Below, piece by piece: positions 51,241-60,700 of a DNA stretch of 64,000 nucleotides. Within the stretch, counting starts at the first letter, position 1; the number at the start of each line of letters is the position of its first letter. A program made the position numbers and the translations under genes. Below the pieces are notes generated by a model. It was not told the origin of the DNA and did not search any database. It was given only the letters and a program-made list of their open reading frames with translations. The stretch is from JACVRM01 sp963755085 (GTDB lineage: Bacteria > Actinomycetota > Thermoleophilia > Gaiellales > Gaiellaceae), in NCBI GenBank assembly GCA_963755085.1, contig CAVWIN010000006.1:1-64000 (forward strand). Direction: 5' to 3'.

Positions 51241-51451
51241 CGACACCTCGGTCTTCGTGCCTCGGGGCCATCACCGGCGAGCCTGATTTGACCCTCCAGG
51301 GGGCGCAGTTCGTGGCTCAGGTTGCGTTCAATGGGGCGCGTCCTAAGATGTGCCTTGTGCGGGCAAACATCGGGTTTTGACTCTTGGAACGGTAGGGATG
51401 GGGGTGTCCCATTCCCCGAGCGCAAGAGGGGGGTGGTGACTGGGGGGACGA

Positions 51452-54400
51452 TTGGCGCACGACAACCACCGATCGCAAGATTCGACCGGCGAGACTCGGA
51501 TCGTCGATTCCTATGAGCTCTCGCCGACCCAGGAGGGAATGCTCTTCCACGACCTGCTCGGCGGGGAAACCGGCATCGACCTCGAGCAGATCGTCTGGAC
51601 GATCACTGGTGCCTTCGACGAGCAACCGCTGATAGCGGCATTTCAGCAGGTCGTATCCCGACATCCGATCCTGCGTACGCGCTTCCGGCACGACGCGGAC
51701 GGCCGCCCCGTCCAGGAAGTCGTCGAGGCCGTGGAGATTCCGGTCGAACGACTCGACCTCACCCGCGACGAGCGGCCGGATACGTCATGCCGGTTCGAAG
51801 AGGCCCTCGCTCTGGACCGTGCCCGAGGGATCGACCTGAGCCGTGCACCCGCGATGCGACTGACGATCGTCGACTGGAGCGAGAACGAGCATCGGGTCGT
51901 TTGGACCTTCCACCACGCCTTGCTCGACGGACGCTCGTTTCCCCTTGTGCTGCGCGAGGTGTTCGCGTTCCAGGACGCGGCGGAGGCGGGGGAGGCGCTC
52001 GATTTGCCGGGGCCGCGTCCGTACCGCGAGTACATCGAGTTCCTCCGTGAACTCGATCTCACCTCCGCCGAGGACTACTGGCGCACGTTTCTCGCCAGCT
52101 TCACCGCGCCCACTCCCCTCGTCATCGACCATCCAGCGGGCGACGAGGCGCGACCGGTACCGATTCAGGGCATTTCGGAGCAGCGGCTCTCTCGTGAGAC
52201 GACGACCACGCTGCGCGAGTTCGCCGCTTCACGGAGCGTGACGCTCAACACGCTGTTGCAAGCGGCTTGGGCGATCGTGCTACATCGCCATAGCGGGGAG
52301 AGCGATGTGGTCTTCGGTGCAACCCGCGCGTGTCGTCACTCGGCCTTTCCCGATGCTGACGAGATGGTCGGGTTGTTCATCAACACGCTTCCGGTTCGGG
52401 TGCAGGTGGATCCGGATGGGTTCATCGACGACCTCCTGAAGGAAGTCCGGTCGATCCAGATCGGCCTGCGCGAGCATGAGCACACTCCGCTTGCCAAGGT
52501 CCAAGGCTGGAGCGAGGTCCCACGCGGACGTCCGCTCTTCGACACGATCGTCGTGTACGAGAACCGCACGATCGACGCCACGCTGCGCGCGTTCGACGGC
52601 CATGGTCCTCGCCTAGGGTTCTCATATCACGGTCAGACCAACTATCCACTGACCCTCGTCGCCTACGGCGATGACCAGATGCTCATACGCCTGGAGAACG
52701 ACCGCCGGCGCGTTGCCGACGCACCCGCCGTGAGAATGTTGGGTCACCTCGTGAAGGTGCTCACGGCACTGCCGGGTTACTCCGGGCGGAGAGTCGGCGA
52801 ACTGCCGCTTCTTTCGGATGGGGAGCGGGCGGCTTTGCTTTCGTCGTTGGCTGTGTCGGGTTTTGCTGCCGATCGCTGTTTGCATGAGCGTTTTGAGGAG
52901 CGGGCGCGCATGTGTCCTGGGCGGGTGGCGGTGGTGTGTGATGGCGTGTCGCTGAGTTATGGCGAGTTGGAGCGGCGGGCGAACGGTGTCGCTTTGAGGC
53001 TGCGCTCGTTGGGGGTGGAGCGTGGGGTTCTCGTGGCGTTGCGGATGGAGCGCTCGCTCGACCTCGTTGTGGGGATTTTGGGGATCCTGAAGGCGGGCGG
53101 CGCCTATTTGCCGCTTGATCCTGCCTACCCGAAGGAGCGCGTCGAGTTCATGCTGGCCGACTCGCACGTGCGCGTGGTGGTGACCGAGAGTGCGTTCGCG
53201 TCGGATTTCGGGGACAGCGCGACGCAGCTGCTGCTGCTCGACGAGGAGCGTGGCGAAGCCGAGCAGGGGCCCCCCGGCGAGGTCACGCCCGACGACCTCG
53301 CGTATGTGATCTACACCTCGGGTTCGACGGGCAAGCCCAAGGGCGTCCTGATCAGCCATTACAACGTGACGCGCCTGTTCGACGCGACCGAGGGCTGGTT
53401 CGAGTTCGGCGAAGACGATGTGTGGACGCTGTTTCACTCGTACGCCTTCGACTTCTCGGTCTGGGAGATGTGGGGCGCGCTTTTGTACGGCGGCCGGCTG
53501 GTGGTTGTTCCTTACTGGGTGAGCCGCTCGCCCGACGACTTCCGCGAGCTGCTCCTGCGCGAGGGGGTGAGTGTGCTCAACCAGACACCGTCGGCGTTTC
53601 GGCAGCTGCTGCAGGCCGACGTGAACGCCGGTGCGCCGGTGCAGACGAATCTGCGCTACGTGATCTTCGGCGGCGAGGCGCTCGAGCTGCAGAGCCTGCG
53701 ACCGTGGTTCGAGCGCCACGGCGAGCAGCAACCGAAGCTCGTGAACATGTACGGGATCACCGAGACGACGGTGCACGTGACCTACAGGCCGATCACGCTG
53801 CACGATCTCGAGGGAGGCGCGGGCAGCGTGATCGGCACTCCCATCCCCGATCTGCGGGTCGTGCTGCTGGACGCGCAGGGCGCGCTGGCGCCGATCGGAG
53901 TGCCCGCGGAGATGTACGTGGGCGGCGCCGGCGTCTCCCGAGGCTACCTCGAGCGCCCCGAGCTGACGTCCGAGCGCTTCGTGCCCGATACCTTCGCCGC
54001 GGACGCCGGGGCGAAGCTCTACCGCACAGGCGACCTGGCGCGTCGCCTCGAGAATGGCGACCTCGAGTACCTGGGCAGAATCGACGACCAGGTCAAGCTA
54101 CGCGGGTTCCGGATCGAGCTCGGCGAGATCGAAGCCGTGCTTGCAGAGCATGCAGGCGTCAGCGACTGCGCCGTGCTCGTGCGCGAGGACGCGCCGGGCG
54201 ACAAGCGGCTCGTCGCCTACCTCGTCGGCCAGGGGGAAGGGCTCCTCGAGGAGCTGAAAGCGCAGCTCAAGACGCAGCTGCCCGAGTACATGGTGCCCGC
54301 CCACATCGTGCTCCTCCCCACGCTCCCACTCACCCCCAACGGCAAACTCGACCGCAAAGCGCTGCCGGAACCCGATCCCGAAGCGTTGACCTCAGGGACG

Positions 54401-57400
54401 CCGTACGTCGCACCACGCACGCCCACGGAGGAGACGCTCGCCGAGATCTGGGCGGCGGTGCTGGGAGCGCGTCGCGTGGGCGTCGACGACGATTTCTTCG
54501 AGCTCGGCGGCGATTCCATTCTCACGATTCAGATCATCGCGAGGAGCCGCCAGGCCGGCGTGCACTTCACTCCGCAAGACTTGGCAAATGGGCCGACGAT
54601 CGCGCAGCTCGCCCCACTCGTCCGATCCGCTGAAACCGCGACCCATGCGGAGTCGGAGGCGCTTCCTGGTCCACTCGTACCGACGCCGATCCATCGCTGG
54701 TTCCTGGAACAGCGATTCGCCGACGCGGACCATTGGAATCAGGCGTTTCTGTTCGAGGTCCCTGCCGGAATCGACGTCGAAACGCTGGAGCGGGCTCTCG
54801 GCCATGTGGCGGCACGACACGACGCGCTCGGCCTAAGGGTCACGCGCACGTCGCCGGACTGGACCGTGAGCTTCGACGCGACCTCGACCGCGCCATCGGT
54901 TACACGGATCGACCTAGCACAGGTGGCGCCGCAAGATCATGCGGCGCACATCGAGCGGATCGCCAGGACAGCGCAGGCCCAGCTGGACATCCAGCGTGGG
55001 CCACTCCTCGCCGCAGTTCACTTCGATCGGGAAGACGACCCGGGCCGGCTCCTGCTGGTCGTCCATCACCTCGCTGTCGACGGCGTGTCGTGGAGGATCC
55101 TTCTCGACGACCTCGAGGCCGCATACGTCGCGCTTCAGGCGGACGCTTCGCCTCCAGCGATTCCGCGTTCGGCCGACTTCCGGCGGTGGTCCCAGACTCT
55201 GGCGGACTACGCGGCGAACGCGGATCTGAGGGCATCCCTCGCGCGGTGGCTGGAAATCGACTCCGTGGACGGGAGATTGCCGACCGACATGCCGCAAGCC
55301 GCCGAGAACCGCGAAGAGTTCGCGCGCGAGGTCATCGTCTCCCTTGACGAAAGCGAGACCGACGCCCTGCTCCATCGAGTCCCGGCCAGATACAGGACGC
55401 AGATCAACGACGTCCTCCTCACCGCCCTGGCGTTGGCGCTCCGCGAATGGACCGGCCGCGATGCCCATCGGGTCGACGTGGAAGGGCATGGCCGAGAGGA
55501 GTGGATCGGGCCTGTTGATCTGTCCCGAACCGTGGGCTGGTTTACCACCCTCTATCCCGCGGTCCTCGACCTCACGGGTGCAGAGGACGAAGGCTCGGCA
55601 CTGAAGCTTGTCAAGGAGGAGCGACGCGCGCTTCCGGACCGTGGCCTGAGCTACGGCGTCCTCCGGTACGCGGCACCGGATCCCGGCGTCCGTCAGCAGT
55701 TGTCCAAGACTCCCCCGGCGGACATCCTCTTCAACTATCTCGGCCAGTTCGATCAGGTCGTCGCCGGCTCCGAGCTGTTCTCGTTCGCCGACGAACCGAC
55801 GGGCGCCTGGCATGGACCGGCGAACGAGCGAACCCATCGACTCGAGATCGTGGCGCTCGTGCGAGACGGCCGATTCGAGGCACGGTGGATCTTTGGCGCA
55901 GAGCGCGAACGGCCCGCTGTCGTCGAACGCGTCGCAGTGAGCTTCGTGAACGCGCTGCGACGGGTGGTGCAGCACTGCTCGACGTCGGACACATCTGGCT
56001 ACACGCCGTCGGACTTTCCATCGGCCCGCCTCGACCAGGAGACGCTCGATCGAGTCGCCTCGCTGCACACCGAGATCGAGGACATCTACCCACTGTCACC
56101 GATGCAACGACTGTTCCTCGCCGTGGAGGCAGACGGTGCACGCCTCGGTTTCGAGCAGTGGGTGTTCGGCCTCAGGGGTCCGTTGAATGCAGCTGTGCTT
56201 CGAGAGGCGTGGGAATCGACCGCGGCGCGACACTCGATGCTGCGAACCGCATTCGTGACCGAGGGAATGGCCGAACCGCTCCAGATCGTCGAGCGGCGAC
56301 CCGCGCTTCCATGGGACGAATTGGACTGGACCGGCCGCGGCGCAGAACACCAGAAGGACGCCTTGAATTTCCTTCTCCGCTCCGATCGGGAGCGCGGCTT
56401 CGACGTCAGAGTCGCGCCACTGAATCGGGTGACGCTCATCCGTCTGGCCGACGACGAGCATCGGCTCGTTTGGAGCACACATCATCTCTGTGTCGACGGC
56501 TGGTCCTGGCCGGTCATCTTCCGTGCCATCGGTGAGGCCTACGAAGCGCAGCTCCAGGAGAACGCCCCCCGGCTCCCCACAGCATCTCGGTACGGCGCCT
56601 ACATCGAGTGGCTTTCCAGCTCGGCGCCCGATTCTCGCGAGTTCTGGACGAACTACGTGGCCGGTCTCGACTCGCCCACGCCACTGCCGTACGAGACGAC
56701 ACCGACCGGGGATGTGGTCGAGAATCACGTCGAGGCGTCCCTCCGGATGGACTCGTCGACCACCGCGGCGCTCCAGCAGCGCGCCCGCGATCTGAGAGTG
56801 ACGGTCAACGTCTTGATTCAGGGGGCATGGGCCGTCCTGCTGAGCCATATGAGCGAGCGAGACGAGATCGTCTTCGGGGCTGCGTTCTCCGGTCGCCCCG
56901 CCGAGCTTCCGGGCGTCGAGACGCTCGTGGGGCCGTGTGTCAACAACCTTCCGGTACGCGTTCGGCTCGACGTGAACCGAAGCACGGCGGAGTGGTTGCG
57001 CGAGCTGCACGGGAGCAACCTGCACATCGCGCAGCATCAGCACGCATCACTCTCCGACATCCAGCACTGGGCTGGGGTCCCGTGGAGACTACGCCTCTTC
57101 GACAGCCTGGTCGTGTTCCAGAACTACCACGGGGGAGAGGCTGACCTGCGCTGGGGTTCGGTCGACATCGATGTCTTGGCTGCGCCGGAGGAGACGAACT
57201 ATCCCTTGACGCTCACTGTCACGCCGGGTACGGAGATCGGCCTGAAGGTGCTGGGTCACGCAGGGTTGTTCGGGCCTGCGTCGCTCTCGATGGTCATCGA
57301 GGGCTTGGAGACGGTTCTCAGAGGGCTTGCGCGGCAAGCGGAAACATCACTGTCGGAGATTCTGGCCCTACTCCCGGAATCGACGAGGGGTGCTGCCGCA

Positions 57401-57766
57401 GCCGCGGTCGCGGGGACGGAGCACCGAAGACCAGCTGTATACGTGGCGCCGGGCAACGACATCGAGCGCGCCATCGCCGAGATCTGGCAGGACCTGTTCG
57501 AGGTCGACCAGGTGGGAATGGACGAGAACTTCTTCGACCTCGGCGGCCAATCGATGCTTCTGCTCCAGGCACACGCACGGCTCCTCGCAAGGCTGGAAGG
57601 CGACGTGCCGATCGTCGCGCTGTTCCAGTACCCCACGGTTCGGTCACTGGCGCGTCATCTCAACAATGACGGTCCATCGAATGCCGGGCTGGATGCCGCT
57701 CGCGACCGGGCCGGACTGCAGCGCAAAGCACTGGCCAGGCAGCGTAGTCGCCAGGGGAAGCGGTAA
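51452..57766 (+). CDS. non-ribosomal peptide synthetase, C-A(Thr)-T-E-C-T
   Basis: A 2104-residue NRPS from TTG 51452 (GGGGGGAC upstream). Domains: condensation about 20-440 (TFHHALLDGRSF); adenylation about 470-965 (YTSGSTGKPKG at about 621); carrier about 993-1056 (FFELGGDSILT); epimerase about 1073-1506 (VVHHLAVDGVSWRIL, TVGWFTTLYP); condensation about 1546-1960 (STHHLCVDGWSW); carrier about 1996-2070 (FFDLGGQSMLL). Adenylation pocket residues, aligned by core motifs AFDFSVWEMW, LNQTPSAF, VIFGGEAL, MYGITETTVHVTY and NGKLDRK, read D-F-W-N-I-G-M-V-H-K, the known L-Thr code. The epimerase should give a D-configured alpha carbon. The last C-T pair has no adenylation domain. No thioesterase. 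It is 3 bp from the PKS gene. Confidence 0.95.
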   Translation: MAHDNHRSQDSTGETRIVDSYELSPTQEGMLFHDLLGGETGIDLEQIVWTITGAFDEQPLIAAFQQVVSRHPILRTRFRHDADGRPVQEVVEAVEIPVERLDLTRDERPDTSCRFEEALALDRARGIDLSRAPAMRLTIVDWSENEHRVVWTFHHALLDGRSFPLVLREVFAFQDAAEAGEALDLPGPRPYREYIEFLRELDLTSAEDYWRTFLASFTAPTPLVIDHPAGDEARPVPIQGISEQRLSRETTTTLREFAASRSVTLNTLLQAAWAIVLHRHSGESDVVFGATRACRHSAFPDADEMVGLFINTLPVRVQVDPDGFIDDLLKEVRSIQIGLREHEHTPLAKVQGWSEVPRGRPLFDTIVVYENRTIDATLRAFDGHGPRLGFSYHGQTNYPLTLVAYGDDQMLIRLENDRRRVADAPAVRMLGHLVKVLTALPGYSGRRVGELPLLSDGERAALLSSLAVSGFAADRCLHERFEERARMCPGRVAVVCDGVSLSYGELERRANGVALRLRSLGVERGVLVALRMERSLDLVVGILGILKAGGAYLPLDPAYPKERVEFMLADSHVRVVVTESAFASDFGDSATQLLLLDEERGEAEQGPPGEVTPDDLAYVIYTSGSTGKPKGVLISHYNVTRLFDATEGWFEFGEDDVWTLFHSYAFDFSVWEMWGALLYGGRLVVVPYWVSRSPDDFRELLLREGVSVLNQTPSAFRQLLQADVNAGAPVQTNLRYVIFGGEALELQSLRPWFERHGEQQPKLVNMYGITETTVHVTYRPITLHDLEGGAGSVIGTPIPDLRVVLLDAQGALAPIGVPAEMYVGGAGVSRGYLERPELTSERFVPDTFAADAGAKLYRTGDLARRLENGDLEYLGRIDDQVKLRGFRIELGEIEAVLAEHAGVSDCAVLVREDAPGDKRLVAYLVGQGEGLLEELKAQLKTQLPEYMVPAHIVLLPTLPLTPNGKLDRKALPEPDPEALTSGTPYVAPRTPTEETLAEIWAAVLGARRVGVDDDFFELGGDSILTIQIIARSRQAGVHFTPQDLANGPTIAQLAPLVRSAETATHAESEALPGPLVPTPIHRWFLEQRFADADHWNQAFLFEVPAGIDVETLERALGHVAARHDALGLRVTRTSPDWTVSFDATSTAPSVTRIDLAQVAPQDHAAHIERIARTAQAQLDIQRGPLLAAVHFDREDDPGRLLLVVHHLAVDGVSWRILLDDLEAAYVALQADASPPAIPRSADFRRWSQTLADYAANADLRASLARWLEIDSVDGRLPTDMPQAAENREEFAREVIVSLDESETDALLHRVPARYRTQINDVLLTALALALREWTGRDAHRVDVEGHGREEWIGPVDLSRTVGWFTTLYPAVLDLTGAEDEGSALKLVKEERRALPDRGLSYGVLRYAAPDPGVRQQLSKTPPADILFNYLGQFDQVVAGSELFSFADEPTGAWHGPANERTHRLEIVALVRDGRFEARWIFGAERERPAVVERVAVSFVNALRRVVQHCSTSDTSGYTPSDFPSARLDQETLDRVASLHTEIEDIYPLSPMQRLFLAVEADGARLGFEQWVFGLRGPLNAAVLREAWESTAARHSMLRTAFVTEGMAEPLQIVERRPALPWDELDWTGRGAEHQKDALNFLLRSDRERGFDVRVAPLNRVTLIRLADDEHRLVWSTHHLCVDGWSWPVIFRAIGEAYEAQLQENAPRLPTASRYGAYIEWLSSSAPDSREFWTNYVAGLDSPTPLPYETTPTGDVVENHVEASLRMDSSTTAALQQRARDLRVTVNVLIQGAWAVLLSHMSERDEIVFGAAFSGRPAELPGVETLVGPCVNNLPVRVRLDVNRSTAEWLRELHGSNLHIAQHQHASLSDIQHWAGVPWRLRLFDSLVVFQNYHGGEADLRWGSVDIDVLAAPEETNYPLTLTVTPGTEIGLKVLGHAGLFGPASLSMVIEGLETVLRGLARQAETSLSEILALLPESTRGAAAAAVAGTEHRRPAVYVAPGNDIERAIAEIWQDLFEVDQVGMDENFFDLGGQSMLLLQAHARLLARLEGDVPIVALFQYPTVRSLARHLNNDGPSNAGLDAARDRAGLQRKALARQRSRQGKR
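52802..52914. repeat. 113-bp block at C-A junction, copy 1
   Basis: Identical, base for base, to 63888-64000 (which is cut by the window end). It starts CTGCCGCTTCTTTCGGATGG and covers the end of the C-A linker and the first residues of the adenylation domain. Codons here favour G and T in third place, unlike flanking DNA. Confidence 0.97.
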
Positions 57767-57769
57767 TCG

Positions 57770-60700
57770 ATGTCCGACTCGGGTGCCTACGACACGAACG
57801 AGAGCGTCGCGATCATCGGCCTCGCAGGCCGCTTTCCGGGCGCGCGAGACGTGGCGGAGTTCTGGGAGAACCTCGTCGAGGGCCGCGAAACCGTCTCGTT
57901 CTTCTCGGACGCGGAGCTCGATCCGGGCGATTCCGAGGAGGAAGCGGCTCGCCGACAGCCCAACTACGTCCGAGCACGCGGGACCCTCGCGGACGTGGAG
58001 ATGTTCGACGCAGCGTTCTTCGGCATCAACCCGAGTGAGGCCGAGATCCTGGACCCGCAGCAGCGCATCTTCATGGAGACAGCATGGGAGGCGCTCGAGT
58101 CGTCGGGGTACGACCCGCGAAGTTTCGCGGGCCCAATCGGCGTCTTTGCGGGGATGAGCAACAACTACTACTTTCTCAAGAACCTGATCACACGCGAGGA
58201 CGTCACCGACATCGTTGGCTGGTTGACGACGATGATGGGTAACGAGAAGGACTACCTCGCGACGCGCCTCTCCTACAAGCTCGACCTACGCGGACCGGCC
58301 CTCAACGTCCAGACGGCGTGCTCGACGTCCCTCGTCGCGGTAGGCGCTGCAGTGCAAAGCCTCCTGACCTACCAGTGCGACATGGCACTTGCGGGCGGCG
58401 TCTCCGTGACGCTGCCGCAGAATCGCGGTTACCTCTATCAGGAGGGTGGCATCTCTTCACCGGACGGTCACTGCCGGACGTTCGACGAGCGGGCTGCAGG
58501 AACCGTCTTCAGCAATGGCGTGGGCATCGTGACCCTCAGGCGCCTTGGCGACGCAGTGCAGGATGGGGACACGATCTACGCGGTGATCAAGGGCGTCGGT
58601 TTGAACAACGACGGCGCCTCGAAAGTGAGCTTCACGGCGCCGAGCGTCGACGGGCATGCCGAAGTCATTGCCATGGCTCACGCACTTGCCGAGATCGATC
58701 CGCAGACCATTTCCTACGTAGAGGCTCACGGCACCGCGACACCGCTCGGCGATCCCGTCGAGATCGCCGGCTTGACACAGGCGTTTCGTGCAGGTGGAGC
58801 ATCAGGCCGCGGGTATTGCGCGATTGGATCGGTCAAGAGCAACATCGGGCATCTCGACGCAGCCGCCGGCGTGGCCGGCCTCATCAAGACTGCACTCGCG
58901 CTGCACCACAAGACGCTTCCACCCAGCCTTCACTTCACGGCGCCAAACCCGAAGCTGGAGCTCCAGGACTCGCCGTTCGAAGTCGTCAGTTCGCTGCGCC
59001 CGTGGCAGTCCCCCGAAGGGGTGCCGCGCCGTGCAGGCGTCAGCTCGTTCGGCGTCGGAGGAACCAATGCGCATGTCGTCCTGGAGGAAGCTCCGGTCGT
59101 CACAGCAGAGCCGGCGCACGATTCGGACGAACTGATCCTGCTGTCCGCACGATCCGCCTCTGCCCTCGACTCTGCCACGTCGAGGCTCCGAGACCATTTG
59201 CTGAAGCACCCTGCAACGCGGCTCGCCGACGTGGCGTTCACGCTCCACAGTGGCCGACGGCGTTTCCCGTATCGACGGGCGCTGGTCGCGCGGGGCACTG
59301 ACGAAGCAATCGCCCTGCTCGGCACTCTCGATCGCGAGCGCGCGCTCACGGCATCGAGCAGTCTCGAAGATGCAACCGTTGCGTTTCTGTTCCCTGGACA
59401 GGGAGCCCAGTCGGTGCACATGGGCCGGGGGCTTTACGAGGGTGATCCCCTGTTCCGTTCCGATGTCGACGAATGCTCGGCCATCCTGCGGCCGCAGCTC
59501 GACCTCGAGCTGCGCGACGTCCTCTATCCGGAGCCGGGAGCCGAAGAGCTTGCAGAGAAAAGGCTCGCACAGACCGAAGTCACCCAGCCTGCGCTGTTCG
59601 TGATCGAGTACGCGCTGGCACAAGCCTGGCGCCGCCTCGGGATCGAGCCCGACGGCATGATCGGCCACTCGGTAGGTGAATACGTGGCCGCGTGTCTCGG
59701 GGGAGTTTTCACGCGTGACGATGCTCTCAAGCTCGTCGCCGAACGAGCGCGACTCATGCAGACAATGCCCGAGGGGGCGATGCTGGCTGTCCGAGCGAGT
59801 GGCGACACCGTGCTCGCCATGCTGCCCGATGGGCTCGAGATCGCCGCCGAGAATGCGCCGAGCTCGACGGTGGTCTCGGGAGAAACGTCAGCGATCGAGG
59901 ACTTCGAGGCGCACCTCGCGGAACACGGTCTGGCGGCCCGCCGCTTGGCGACATCGCATGCATTTCACTCGGCGATGATGGACCCGATCCTCGAGGACTT
60001 CGCGGACGTCGTGGACACGATCCCTCGATCAGCGCCGGTGCTCCCGTGGATCTCCAGCCTCACGGGGGACTGGATCACACAGGAGCAAGCGCAGGACAGC
60101 GCCTACTGGGTACAGCAGGTGCGGCGACCCGTCCTGTTCGCAAAGGGAGTCACGCGGCTGCTCGAGGATCCAACGCGCGTCACACTCGAGGTCGGGCCGG
60201 GACAGCAGCTCACGGGTCTCGCCAAACGGTCCGTCCCCGATCGGCCGGTGGGCGTCGTGACGCTCGCAACGGCTGAAGGCCAGTCCACGTTGCTTCTCCC
60301 CGCGGGTGGGCTCTGGGCCGCCGGTGTCACGCTTCCGGCAGACATCCTGGGTTCGAGCGCCCGGGGAGGGCGTCGTGTCCCGCTCCCGAGCTATCCGTTC
60401 GAACGCGAGCGCTACTGGGTGGAGCCACGACCGCACGCACGGCTGTCGGCCGGCAGCTCGAGCGCCCCTGGCGACAATCAACCGGTGGTGATTGCCGCAG
60501 CTTCGCCCGGGTCGCCTTCGCTCGGGCGACGTGAGCTTCTCGGCGAGCGCATCCGCGACCTGTTCGCCGACCTGTCGGGCATGGACGGCGCGACGCTCGA
60601 CCCCGACGCGACGTTTCTCGAGCTCGGCCTCGATTCGCTCCTCCTGACCCAGGCTGCCCTACTGCTCCAGAAGACCTTCGACGTCAAGGTCTCCTTCCGA

